Of a stretch of 64,000 nt of DNA, positions 31,306 through 41,173 are shown in pieces. Location: NCBI GenBank assembly GCA_963682175.1, contig OY821777.1:18000001-18064000 (forward strand), in the 5' to 3' direction. Below the pieces are notes generated by a model. It saw nothing but the letters and a program-made list of their open reading frames with translations, searched no databases and had not been told where the DNA came from. Position 1 is the first letter of the stretch, and each line of letters starts with the position of its first letter. The DNA is from Triglochin maritima. Lineage: Eukaryota; Streptophyta; Magnoliopsida; Alismatales; Juncaginaceae. The position numbers and the translations under genes were made by a program.

Positions 31306-32105
31306 TGTTATATCCTAACCTTTTCTTGGGTAGCTAAGCTTTGTTAGTACGTGGGTTTGGTTAGCACTAATGATGCTTTGAATTGGAGAGGCATGTGGGG
31401 GTCTATGGTTGGTGTGGGTGGAGGCATGGTGGGGTGTAGAAAACATGGTGAAGTATGCAAAACCATACTTGGTTGATTCGGGTGTTGCTTTTGTTGGAGA
31501 AAAGCACACATTTCTCCCTCACTCCCTTAACTCTTTCCTCCCACCAAATCTCCCTCTCCTCCCCTTTCCTCTACTTCTGGAGTTGCTAGAGACTACTGGA
31601 CTTGCTGGTGGCCGACAGTGCATATGCACAAAGAGGAGGCGTGGCAAAGTGTGGTCAGCGGTGGATGTGGGCAAGGAGGAGGCTCAACAAGGCAAAGCCG
31701 GTGGTGATCGACGCGAGGAGGGGATCGACGTTTTGGTGGCTGTCGGTGACGGCCGAAACTCTGATGAACTCAAAGGTATGCCAAGTTGTTAGTTAGGTCA
31801 CAGAAGGTGTGCCCGGGTGGCAGCCCATACCGAACTCCTGTCTGGGCCGACCGTTCGTGCGAGGTAGGCCAAGTCGCCACCCGGCCTTGTCGTTTGATGG
31901 TGGTTGTCGTCGTGTGGTGCTCACTAGAGGTCTGATGATGGCAAGACCTGCTCGTTGGAGGTCTGACAAATCGTACGCCGACACTTCCCAATGGTTTGGT
32001 GCGACCAAGCCTTGCCAAGTGTGCAAGGTGAGTTGCGGTAGTGGCTGGAGCACGCAAGTGCGGCGAGGTTTGAGCAGGCGAGGTGCGGCCACGCAAGCGT
32101 GGGCA
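31306..32105 (+). repeat. Gypsy-I 3' LTR, 3'-truncated
   Basis: It starts TGTTATATCCTAACC and follows 19244 onward through the aatgatgcttt, acatggtgaagtatg and gagaaaagcacacat phrases and the GC-rich centre. Similarity fades near 32100, and the last 500 bp (to GGGGACGCTACA) are not found. The open frame at 31409-31792 is within the LTR and not taken as a gene. Confidence 0.75.
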
Positions 32106-32796
32106 ATGCGCAAACATGAGCGTACAGGGGACGCCATTGGACACTCTATTTTTGTCTTTATTTTGACCATTATACTTGTAGTATTTGGGCCACCGGTCGA
32201 CCAATGCCACAACAGTGGTCGACCGGATTTAGATGAATTAGTGCTTGAGAAGTTTCTATTATTTTTGGTCAGACGGGATTCCTTTCATATCTGGCTGTTA
32301 CCTCATTTGTTTATTTTTATCTTGGCCAAGACGTTCATAGCAATCCACCGTCCCTAGACTTGGTTCCACCGTTCACGTAAATTCTGGCTTTAGTGTTCGA
32401 CTGGCTTGTACTTCAGTTCAAACATTTTCTCATGTAGAAAAAAATGGTCGACCACTTTGTCGATATCGGTCGACCATTGCTGTCCAGATTTGAGTTCTTA
32501 CCATTTTTGTTTTGTATCACTTTCTTAATTGTTAATGAGTGATTTTACTCTATTCACCCCCTTTAGATTAATTCTACGGCTAGTTACACCCTACACAAGG
32601 CATGGTAGGCGAGGAGGCATCGTGGACATGTGAATTGCAAATAGAATTGTATCTTCGGAAACTCATGTCCTCGCCTCACGCGTGAGCACGGAGGTAGAGG
32701 TGGGTACGATGATCACGCCTTCCCAGAGACATATTGTATCTCACTGAGTCAGTTATTGTAGTAGACCTGAGGGATCGTCATTGCATTGTTGTTACG
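32106..32796. other. Unassigned LTR-like DNA with GGTCGACC motifs
   Basis: There is no gene frame. GGTCGACC occurs near 32196, 32218, 32447 and 32469. The phrase attttactctattcaccccc at 32541-32560 resembles the end of some copia LTRs. From about 32590 the sequence is unique within the window. Its parent element could not be identified. Confidence 0.4.
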
Positions 32797-34361
32797 TGAT
32801 TGACATCATTTCATGCATATCTTTGTGTCTTATATCCATTATTTTCACCCAAACAATGCTATGTAACGAGTTTAATGTTTAGTTTTCCGGAATAAGTTGG
32901 GTTGAGAAGGAGAGACTATAGATGGACCTAAAAGCAGGAAAAATGACTGAGTTGAGAGACTCGAGAACAAAGATGCAAGATCGAAGGACCTGAATGCAAG
33001 ATAGAAGGACCAATGAGAAAATAAGAATACTCCACACCATCATGGGGAGTATTTTGGTAATTCTATTCGGGTCAGAGCACCAACAAGCAACATAGATGCA
33101 TCAAAGACCAATAAAGACATCCAGAAAGGCCCACACGAAGCAACGGCCGGATCTAAACATTATAGAGAGCCAATTGGCGGTCCAAGACCGCTTATTGGTG
33201 GTCTGTTTTGACCCGGATCCGTCCAGATTTTGTAGGATCGCGTGTTATTGTGTATTTAGTCTATTTCTGGTATTTGTTTAGTCCCGTACCGGGGGATTGC
33301 CCCGGATCACCTTTTTCTATGACTATAAATAGAACTCTCCTTCCTCTCTTGTAATCCATCTCTCTATTAGTGGCCATCCTTTCTACTAGGATTTCAAGCC
33401 TTGAAGCCAAAAGCCTGGTGGAGAGAGGCTATTTGTAATTGAGTGAGTAATAATAGATGTTTCTTCTTTAGTTATGTTTTTTGTTTCTTAGTTTAATTTC
33501 TTTTTCATATGCTTGCATGCTTCTTTGGTTTTATGTCCTTTTAGTTTCTTTACTATTTCTTGCTTGCTTAGTGTAGTTTCATTCCAGTAGAATGTTTCAT
33601 TTTAATGTAGGTTGTAGTGTAATGGTAAGTGAGTAGTTCCATCCCCATTTGGGGGGTGGAGAAATATGTGATGTGATTATGTGATGTATTAGGTGTGTGT
33701 TATCTTAATCCCTTGAGCCTTATATGATTTCCATAACCATCTAATGGGATTTCACTCTTATCTTTGATATGCTAATGCTCTTGAATGAAGCTTAGCTTAT
33801 GCTTAGATTAGTGGACCTATTTTATAGGGAATGATAAGGTGGGGATATGAATGGAATTAATATTGGAAACACAATTTGTAGTGTATGTACTATTGTTGCC
33901 TTTACCTTGGTTAATGTCTTGTATGTTTTAATGATAGTGTGTTATCTTAATTCATGTGGAGGCATAGTAGGGTCTAGTCTTTATACATGAGTTCATTTAG
34001 CTTCATTCCAATTATTGTCTTGTATGTGTTAATGATATGATCTTATCTTATTTCATGTGGAGGCAAAGTTGGATTGAGTTTTATGATTTCATGCACTACA
34101 TGTTGTGATGAGCCTAATTGAACACACACACATCTTTATATTCACACTATTTCTCTACCCCCTATGGGGTTTAGTTTTATTGCTTATCTTTCGTTTCCTT
34201 TTTTGCATTCTAGTGTAGTTTGATAATCAACCCTTTATCTCATTTCTTTCCCACTCGCCTTCGGACTAACCAAAGTCGACACACCTCCATGTGGATTGAC
34301 CCGTATTTGCCACCGCTTCAATGCGGCCGTGCACTTGCGGTTATTATAAAACATTCAATCA
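32797..34361 (+). repeat. LTR-H, Tat/Athila-type gypsy 5' LTR
   Basis: It starts TGATTGACATCAT and ends ACATTCAATCA, 1565 bp, followed six bases later by a tRNA-Asp-type primer-binding site. TATAAATA is at 33324-33331. It is the inverse-orientation relative of LTR-G (49084-50183 with 35085-35339) and of the Tat-E LTRs, sharing the end phrase accgcaagtgcac in reverse complement. Confidence 0.85.
33324..33331 (+). promoter_or_regulatory. TATA box of LTR-H
   Basis: TATAAATA followed by a pyrimidine-rich stretch (about 33340-33372), the usual layout of an LTR promoter. Transcription from here would run through 33881-34983, which contains an inverted repeat. Confidence 0.6.
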
Positions 34362-34367
34362 AGTTTT

Positions 34368-34385
34368 TGGCACCGTTGCCGGGGA
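34368..34385 (+). other. Primer-binding site, tRNA-Asp type
   Basis: TGGCACCGTTGCCGGGGA differs at one base (A for G at position 5) from the complement of the tRNA-Asp 3' end used by Tat/Athila/Ogre elements. Confidence 0.88.
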
Positions 34386-34603
34386 GGTGCTTTGTCCAGA
34401 CTTTGGTTTGGACGATTCGAGTGGTTTTATTTTTTTAGTTTTTGTTTGTTTCATGGATCCTAGAGCTCAAAGGAAGGTTACCGGCAAAATTGGAGGAACA
34501 GAAGCGCCTAACTGACCGCCAATTAGCGGTCTGGAACCGGCAACTGGCAGCCTGCTGAGCCAACTAGCGGATCGACCCGTATTTGCCACCGCTTCAACTG
34601 GCA
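34386..34603 (+). other. LTR-H element leader and misplaced LTR piece
   Basis: About 180 bp of untranslated leader is followed at 34567-34597 by a 31-bp copy of LTR-H sequence (gcggatcgacccgtatttgc and on), out of place in the interior. No gag follows. Confidence 0.7.
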
Positions 34604-34983
34604 AAGGCGAGTGGGAAAGAAAGGAGAGAAAAGTTTGATTATCAAACTACACTACAATGCAAAAAGGAAACGGAAGATAAACAATAAAACTAAACCCCAT
34701 GGGGGGTAGAGAAATAGTGTGAATATAAATATGTGTGTGTGTTCAATTAGGCTCATCACAACATGTAGTGCATGAAATCATAAAACTCAATCCAACTTTG
34801 CCTCCACATCAAATAAGATAAGATCATATCATTAAAACAAACAAGATAATAATTGGAATGAAGCTAAATGAACTCATGTATAAAGACTAGTCCCTACTAT
34901 GCCTCCACATGAATTAAGATAACACATTATCATTAAAACATACAAGACATTAACCAAGGTAAAGGCAACAAGAGTACATACAC
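34604..34983 (-). repeat. Inverted 380-bp copy of LTR-H segment 33881-34260
   Basis: The reverse complement of 33881-34260 with only a few differences by eye (about 5 in a 125-bp stretch). It is bounded on both sides by the same 31-32 bp LTR phrase in plus orientation (34566-34597 and 34985-35016). The arms are separated by 343 bp. Confidence 0.9.
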
Positions 34984-35056
34984 TGCGGATCGACCCGTAT
35001 TTGCCACCGCTTCAACGCGGTCGTGCACTTGCGGTTATTATAAAACATTCAATCAT
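34984..35056 (+). repeat. LTR-H 3' tail, second plus-strand copy
   Basis: It repeats the last 72 bp of LTR-H up to ACATTCAATCA. Instead of a primer-binding site it is followed by a 28-bp linker and then the end of the opposite-facing LTR-G. Confidence 0.85.
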
Positions 35057-35084
35057 TTTGCATCTCCACAGAGCAAGATGGTCA

Positions 35085-35339
35085 TTGATTGATCGTTTAT
35101 ATTACCACAAGTGCACAACGTCAATGAAGACGTGAAAAATACGGGTCATGTCCACGAGGAGGTGTGTCAACTTTGGTTCCTCATAAATCGAGTGGGAAAA
35201 GAAGGGAGAACGAATTGATTACACTAAACTATGCCACGCTACACTAGTACGAAACAATCAAAGAAGATGAAAACACGAGAAGAATTAAAACTAAACTAAG
35301 TGACAAATAAAAGCAAGTTGTAAATCAGGAATGTGTGTA
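35085..35339 (-). repeat. LTR-G, left part
   Basis: This is the 3' end of a Tat-type LTR on the minus strand (phrases ttaccacaagtgcac, cgagtgggaaaagaa, gaatgtgtgta). It is more diverged from LTR-H than the inverted 380-bp segment is. It is interrupted after gtgta (35335-35339) by Tat-E and resumes at 49084. Confidence 0.78.
35335..35339. repeat. Target-site duplication gtgta (left) of Tat-E
   Basis: gtgta lies directly before the TGATTG terminus at 35340 and again at 49084-49088. Confidence 0.75.
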
Positions 35340-36791
35340 TGATTGAATCAATTTAATTACCGCAAGTGCACGACCGCATTGAAGCGGTGGCATGCACGGG
35401 TCGATCCACAGGGAGCGTGCACGAGTCAGATTCGCAAAACACGAGTGGGGAAAGAAAAGGAGATGAAGGTCGAAACTACACTACAATGCAAAAGAAGTTG
35501 GGAAAATAAGTAATAAAACTAGACCCCTTAGAGGGTAGAGAGAACATGGAAATGAAGATGTACGGTGTAGTGTGTTTATTTGTGCTCATCAAAACATGTC
35601 CTACCCGAAATCCATAAAACTCAAATTCAACTTTGCCTCCACATGAAACAAAATAAAACATTATCATTAAAACATACAAGACAATAATTGAAATGAAGAA
35701 AATATGTTCACATGCATAATGACACAAATCCAACTATATCTCCACATGAAATAAGATTTATCAGAATCATTAAAACATACAAGACATTATTTTGGATAAA
35801 GCTAACATGAGCACATGCATGCACATGCCTTGTTCCCATCTTCCACTCCATCCTTATTTTAACCTCATCATTCCCCATAAAATAGGCCCACTAATCTAAG
35901 CAAGTGGTAAGCTTCATTCAAGAGCATTAACAATAATCCATCACATGATCAAATCATCTTCTTCTCCACCCCCCAATGAGTATGGACTACTCTCTACTCA
36001 TCTCTATACTAAAGAAAGCATGAAAAGAGCATAAACCCATGAAAGAAATGTAGAAAACTAGATTAAACAAACAACAACATAAAAGAAATTGTATCAAAGG
36101 AAAATATAAACACAATTAACAAGAACTAAACTAGATTAAGAAAATAAAAGACAAAGTTATCTCGTCTCCAACCCCCTTGTTACACTACTAAAATAGGAAA
36201 CTAAAACCTACTCTAATAGGGAGGGAGGAAGAAGGTGGAGAGGAGGGATTACAATGATATTTATAGACTAACACATGGTTAGGATTAATCTGGGAATAAT
36301 CGGACGACTCTAAATCACATCTGATAGTCCAGGAATGCTCTAACCTGACAACCCGAACCCCAACCGAATTTGGAGATCATTTGGACCATTTTGATCCACC
36401 AGTGGCAGATCAAATGGATCTGATCGGTCTGAAATTTTGTGTCTCACTTGGGGTGAAGTCTCGGTATGCTGGATCGAATCACTTTGAGTTTAATTGGCAA
36501 CATTCTGATATGATTCAAGTTTGTGTCACCATATTTTGCACTTCACAATTAGGTCCCTCCAGGTTTACACTTGGGTCCTTCCTAATTTGCAATCTCATCG
36601 TTGTGCATTACAAATAGGTCCAGAACCTTCCAAATCAGTCCATACTTGTTACATTTAGCTCCTTTTTGCTATCTTCCTCTTCTTTATTACCTAATTCCTG
36701 AAACACTACAAAAAACAACTTGAGTAGCACAATATTGGGGTAAAATAAAGGATATATAGTATGAATATGATACATTATATGCTGCTAATCA
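35340..36791 (-). repeat. Tat-E 3' LTR
   Basis: 1452 bp, TG...CA bounded. It matches 47525-49083 closely. It lacks about 85 bp present in the other copy near 48110-48200 and the long C run. Confidence 0.88.
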
Positions 36792-36806
36792 AATACCCCC
36801 ACACTT
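36792..36806 (-). other. Tat-E polypurine tract
   Basis: On the minus strand AAGTGTGGGGGTATT lies immediately before the 3' LTR; a G-rich AGTGTGGGGG tract is typical of Tat-group elements. Confidence 0.82.
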
Positions 36807-37784
36807 ACATTTTACTAGTCCTAAGCAAAACAAAGGATGAGAAAATTGTAAGAAAGGAAAATAATACGAAAAAATGGGAAAATCCTAACTCACTTTCGTC
36901 GGAATCATGGTTGCACTTAGCACATGTAACAAAATGTTAAACCTCCTTGTTGCGAAGGAGGAGTGGTGTCTCCTGAGGGTTTTCAGTGGATATACCCACA
37001 AAATCTGAACATTGATGCATCAATCAACCTAGAAACTTGACTCGATAGACTCATTTTTGTCGATCATTGGACACGGTAATACAATGGGTTGACTCTATAT
37101 ATGTATACAGTCCACACACCTAGCCAAATGAATCATTTGTGCAAGTTAATTAAAGATTTATGTGAAAGACATGGACAACCTTATCACCCTCGAGTGATAC
37201 AAAGTGTAAAGTCCATTAAGGTTCTTATTTGCATTACCTTTTTTTCTTCTTTCTTTTTTTCTTTTTGTTCTTCTCTTTTTTTCTTTTTTTTCTTTCTTTA
37301 GTTTGTGTGTAATTCTCCCAATGTCAGGTTTCATGCATTGTTGCCTATGAGGACTTACACTATCATGTACACATCTCCCTACTTATCCACATAGGGCAAT
37401 CCCTACCACCCGTGTAATGGGAGTTCGGTCGGTGCATCCCAAGTTAGATGACTCGAAAGCACCAGGCACAAACTCCCTTCGGACTTAATTTTGGGATAAC
37501 ACCTGAGGCCGGTGTACTAGATATCATAATGCATCAAGTTCAAGTCAATTTTGGGAGCTATACTTTGTCTCTCAACGGTTTTGCACATGCTCAACACACG
37601 CAAAACCCACAAAACATTTCCCAAACCCATCAAGAATTTTGAAAGAAATGAAAGAATTAAAGCACTAGGCAAGTAAAAGAAGACAAGTCACCCGAGCATC
37701 ATGGCAAACAGATTTGTCGATATTAAATGTAGCACACTAACATGACCTTAACAATGCAAAAAAAGAAAACAAAAAAGGAGAAAG
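36807..37784 (-). other. Tat-E 3' untranslated region
   Basis: No protein motifs. An almost pure pyrimidine tract on the plus strand at 37239-37299 (purine on the element's coding strand) is the main feature. The frames here are chance. The region ends abruptly where Copia-F begins in mid-gag. Confidence 0.6.
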
Positions 37785-38273
37785 AGCTTTCACTACGGTG
37801 AAATGGGACACATCCGGTCAAATTGCCCCAAGTAAAAGGAAGACCTTGACAATAGAGTGATTGAACGTAAGCGCCCCAAAAAGGGCAAAGGTATATTTGT
37901 TATTGAGATAAATTTAGCCGCCTCTGTCCATGATTGGGTCATTGATACCGGATCTTGTGCTCACATAATTTCTACTGTACAACTACTAAAGGATAGGAAG
38001 GAACTCGTGGAGAACGAGATGATTTTGAAGGTCGAAAATGGTGTGAGCGTTGCTGCGATTGCACAAAGTTCTAGTGGTTTAAATTTATGTTTAAAGAACA
38101 TTTATTATGCGCCTTTGATTAGCAAGAATATTATTTATGTATCATGTTTGGATATGGATAATTTTAATATAAATATTTCATATTCATGCTTGTCAATATC
38201 GAAGAACGGTATTTTCTATGCAAATGCATTCGTGAGGAATGATATCTATTTGCTTGAATTGAATAATAAATAA
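37785..38273 (+). pseudogene. Copia-F zinc knuckle and protease
   Basis: The knuckle reads FHYGEMGHIRSNCPK, where the second Cys of CFHCGE is Tyr, so zinc binding is lost. A frameshift in the lysine-rich link follows, then HDWVIDTGSCAHI with an intact Asp-Thr-Gly. A short deletion removes VELQL-like residues before SSGLNLCLKN. It ends at ELNNK-stop (38271-38273), identical to the Copia-A stop at 3544. Confidence 0.85.
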
Positions 38274-39350
38274 ATCTTAAATATCAATAACAAAAAGCTT
38301 AAAATTACTCACGTGAATGATACACTCTTGTGGCACTATCGTCTTGGTAACCTAAATGAAAAACACATCAAGAAATTGCAAGAAGCTAATCTTCTTGGTT
38401 GACTTGATTTTAAATCATTTGAGACGTGCGAACCTTGCCAAATGGCAAAATGACCAAGAGGTCTTTCAAGAAGAAAGGACTGAGAGCTAATGACTTGTTG
38501 AATTTGATACGTTCCGATGTATGTGGTCTGAAGAGTACTAGTGCAAGAGACAGTTTTAGATACTTCATTACGTTCACGGATGACTATAGTCGTTATGGCT
38601 ATATTTATCTAATGAGAAACAAAAGTGAATCCTTTGACAAGTTCAAGGAATTCAAGAATGAAGTAGAGAACCAACTCAACAAGAAAATCAAGTCTCTACG
38701 AACGGATCGTGGAGGTGAGTACTTACGTACTGAATTTGACTCATTCCTAAAGGAGTGTGGTATTGTACCATAGCTCACCCTCCTGGTACACCTCAGTAGA
38801 ATGGGGTATCCGAAAGGAGGAATAGGACATTACTCGACATGGTTTGATCAATGATGAGGCAAGCTGAATTGCCGCTTTACTTTTAGAGTTATGCACTAGA
38901 AGTTGCAGCTTACAAACTAAATAAGGTTGCATCCAAATCTGTAGAGAAAACGCCTTACGAACTATGAAGTGGTAAAACACCTAAACTCAATTTTCTCAAG
39001 ATTTGGGGTTGTGAGACCTACGTCAAGAGATTAATGTTGACCAAACTTCAACCAAAAGCGGATAAGTGCTTCTTTATAGGTTATCCTCGTGAGACAAGAG
39101 GATACTACTTTTGCCATATAACCTCCAATCGAGTGATTGTAGAGAGGGATGTCGTATTTCTAGAAAATGAATTTCTGGAAAGAATAAAAAGTAGTGGGAG
39201 TAGAGTTGTGCTTGAGGAGACTCAAGATATTCTACAAGATCATAATATTAATGGTGACATTCAAGATCATGAAGGCCCAACCGAGGTTCCTTTGGTTAGT
39301 GGGAGCGTAAGTAAGAGACCCTTGCAAGAAATTGTGAGAGAAACTTAATC
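38274..39350 (+). pseudogene. Copia-F integrase
   Basis: HHCC module LLWHYRLGNLNEKHI has the second His of LGHLNE changed to Asn. The core 38426-38773 has RSDVCGLKSTSARD, TDRGGEYLRTEFDSF and D-D-E spacing, then a stop at about 38771 (IVP-stop). Remnants of TPPGTPQ-NGVSERRNRT and PYEL-SGKTPKLNF follow with stops. A frame from 39034 reads TKLQPKADKCFFIGYPRETRGYYF to the linker. Broken by at least five lesions. Confidence 0.83.
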
Positions 39351-40200
39351 TTCCCCACCTAGTGTACGTTCGAGAATCGAACATGAACCAATTCCGCAAG
39401 ATATTGTGGAAGAAGTTCGAGAAGTGCACGTAGAACCAAAAGAACTTAGAAAGTCAACAAGAGAAAGGAAGAAACCCGATATGTATTTGGGACTTCATGA
39501 GATCATGGAACTAGATATTCATGATCCTTCGACCTTTCAAGAATAAATGAAAAGAGAGGACTCCAAACTATGGTTTAAGGCCATGAAATCCGAAATAGAA
39601 TCCATGAACTTGGTTGACCTTCCTCAAGGGAAAAAAGTCATTCAAAATAAATGGGTTTTCAAGAGGAAGATAGACATGGATGGGAACTTGATAACCTACA
39701 AAGCGAGATTTGTAGCAAAAGGTTTCACTCAAGTTCAAGGAATTGACTATGATGAAACTTTCTCACTGTTTGCCATGTTCAAGTCTATTCGGATTATGCT
39801 CGCTATTGTCGCATTTCATGATTATGAGATATGGCAAATGGATGTTAAAATGGTGTTCCTTAATGGGAACTTAGAGGAGGATGTGTACATGGTACAACCT
39901 CAAGGTTTTGAAGATCCAAAGAATAGCGAGAAAGTATGCAGGCTTCAAAGACACAGTTATGGATTGAAGCAAGCATGAAGGAGTTGGAACAAACGCTTTG
40001 ATGAAGAAGTCAAAAAGATTCACTTCGTCCAAAGTAAGGAAGAGCCTTGTATATAAAAGAAGGTTAGTGGGAGCCACACAGTATTCTTGATCTTATATGT
40101 CGATGACATACTCCTCATGAGAAATCATATACCTTTGCTTGAGCAAACGAGAAGTTCGTTCAAATCTGCATTTTTGATGAAAGGTATGGGTGAGGCTCAA
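39351..40200 (+). pseudogene. Copia-F reverse transcriptase
   Basis: 39547-39978 holds NLVDLPQGKKVIQNKWVFKRK, YKARFVAKGFTQVQG, IDYDETFSLFAMFKSIRI, QMDVKMVFLNGNLEEDVYM and YGLKQA-stop. The region YDNQVWN is shortened. TGA at 39976-39978 is at the same site as in Copia-D. The following frame keeps YVDDILLM (catalytic Asp pair intact) at about 40095-40118. Confidence 0.85.
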
Positions 40201-41092
40201 TACATCTTGGGAATCAAGATATATAGAGATAGATCTTTTAGACTCATTGGCCTAGGTCAACGTACATACATTGACAAAGGTCTTGGAAAAGTTCAGCATG
40301 AACAACTCCAAAAAGGGCAATGTTCCAATGAGTATGGGTGTGCAACTCAAGAAGTCTCAACGTGTTGAATGTCGTAAAGACTTCGAGTACATGAAAGATA
40401 TCCCTTATGCTTCGGCAATAGGATCGATCACGTACGCGATGACTTGCACAAGGCTCGATGTCTCGTATGCTCTAAGCGTGACAAGTCGCCACCAATCCAA
40501 TGCAGGTCCTGAGCATTGGACTGTGGTCAAGAATGTTCTAAGGTACCTTAATCGGACCAAAGATAAGTTTCTTGTTTATGGAGGACAAAGGGAGTTGATA
40601 GCCGATGGCTATTCAGATCCGAGTTTCATGAGTGATCCCGACGATAGAAGATCGCAATCAGGATATGTCTACCTTCTAAATGGTGGAGCTATGAGTTGGC
40701 GTAGTTGGAAGCAAACCACTACGGCCGACTCAACCACCGCTTCCGAAGTAATGGTTGTCGCTGAAGCGAGCAAGGAAGGAGTGTGGAGTAAGAAGTTCCT
40801 TGAAGAGCTTGGAGTAGTTCCCTCGAGTGAGGGACCAATTGAGCTATTTTGCAATAATAGTGCATCTATCTCGCAAATCAAGGATCCCAAATCACACCAC
40901 AAAGTGAAGTACATGGATTGTAAGTACTTTGTCACACGTGACTTCATCGACGAAGGCAAAATAAATCTATTATGGATGGACACAAACAACAACACAGTTG
41001 ATCCATTCACCAAACCCTTATCCCAAGCCAAGGGCGAAATGCTTTTCGAGTCCATGGGTCTGAAGAGCCATGTGGACTGGCTTGATGAGTGA
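40201..41092 (+). pseudogene. Copia-F RT thumb and RNase H, mostly open
   Basis: The 273-codon frame (40271-41092) is the best preserved Copia RNase H here: YASAIGSITYAMTCTRLD, VKNVLRYLNRTKDKFLVYGG, then RNase H with GYSDPSFMSDPDDRRSQSGY, TTADSTTASEVM, LFCNNSASISQIKD and a tail ending HVDWLDE. The first Asp region reads SDPSF rather than SDASF, and CDNSA reads CNNSA, so one catalytic Asp is lost. Upstream a one-base indel near 40278 shifts the frame relative to QYILGIKIYRDRS. Confidence 0.85.
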
Positions 41093-41160
41093 TTAGAGAG
41101 GGTTACCCTAATTATTATTATTTTATACATTGGGAATGTATGTGAAAGAAAACTTTGATA

Positions 41161-41173
41161 ACAAGTGGGAGAT
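41161..41173 (+). other. Copia-F polypurine tract
   Basis: ACAAGTGGGAGAT directly before the 3' LTR, the canonical plant copia form. Confidence 0.88.

Larger units (their letters stand above)
19244..32105 (+). mobile_element. Gypsy-I, deleted Ty3/gypsy element hosting Copia-B
   Basis: It has a 5' LTR (19244-20616), a tRNA-iMet primer-binding site (20620-20631), and an internal region that resumes at 29994 with gag and a zinc knuckle. Then comes a purine-rich tract and a 3' LTR starting at 31306 that is recognisable to about 32105. The interior without Copia-B is only about 1.4 kb, with no protease, RT or integrase. It is thus a non-autonomous or deleted element. The gag type and LTR/PBS spacing resemble the Tekay/Del branch. 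The right end is uncertain. Confidence 0.75.

Noticed and set aside
31409..32357. Open frames of 127-182 codons on both strands in GC-rich DNA
   Set aside because: They lie within the Gypsy-I 3' LTR and its flank. Overlapping frames on both strands reflect base composition; no motif.
32761..32796. End of the Gypsy-I 3' LTR placed here
   Set aside because: No match to the 5' LTR's last 500 bp or to its GGGGACGCTACA terminus was found.
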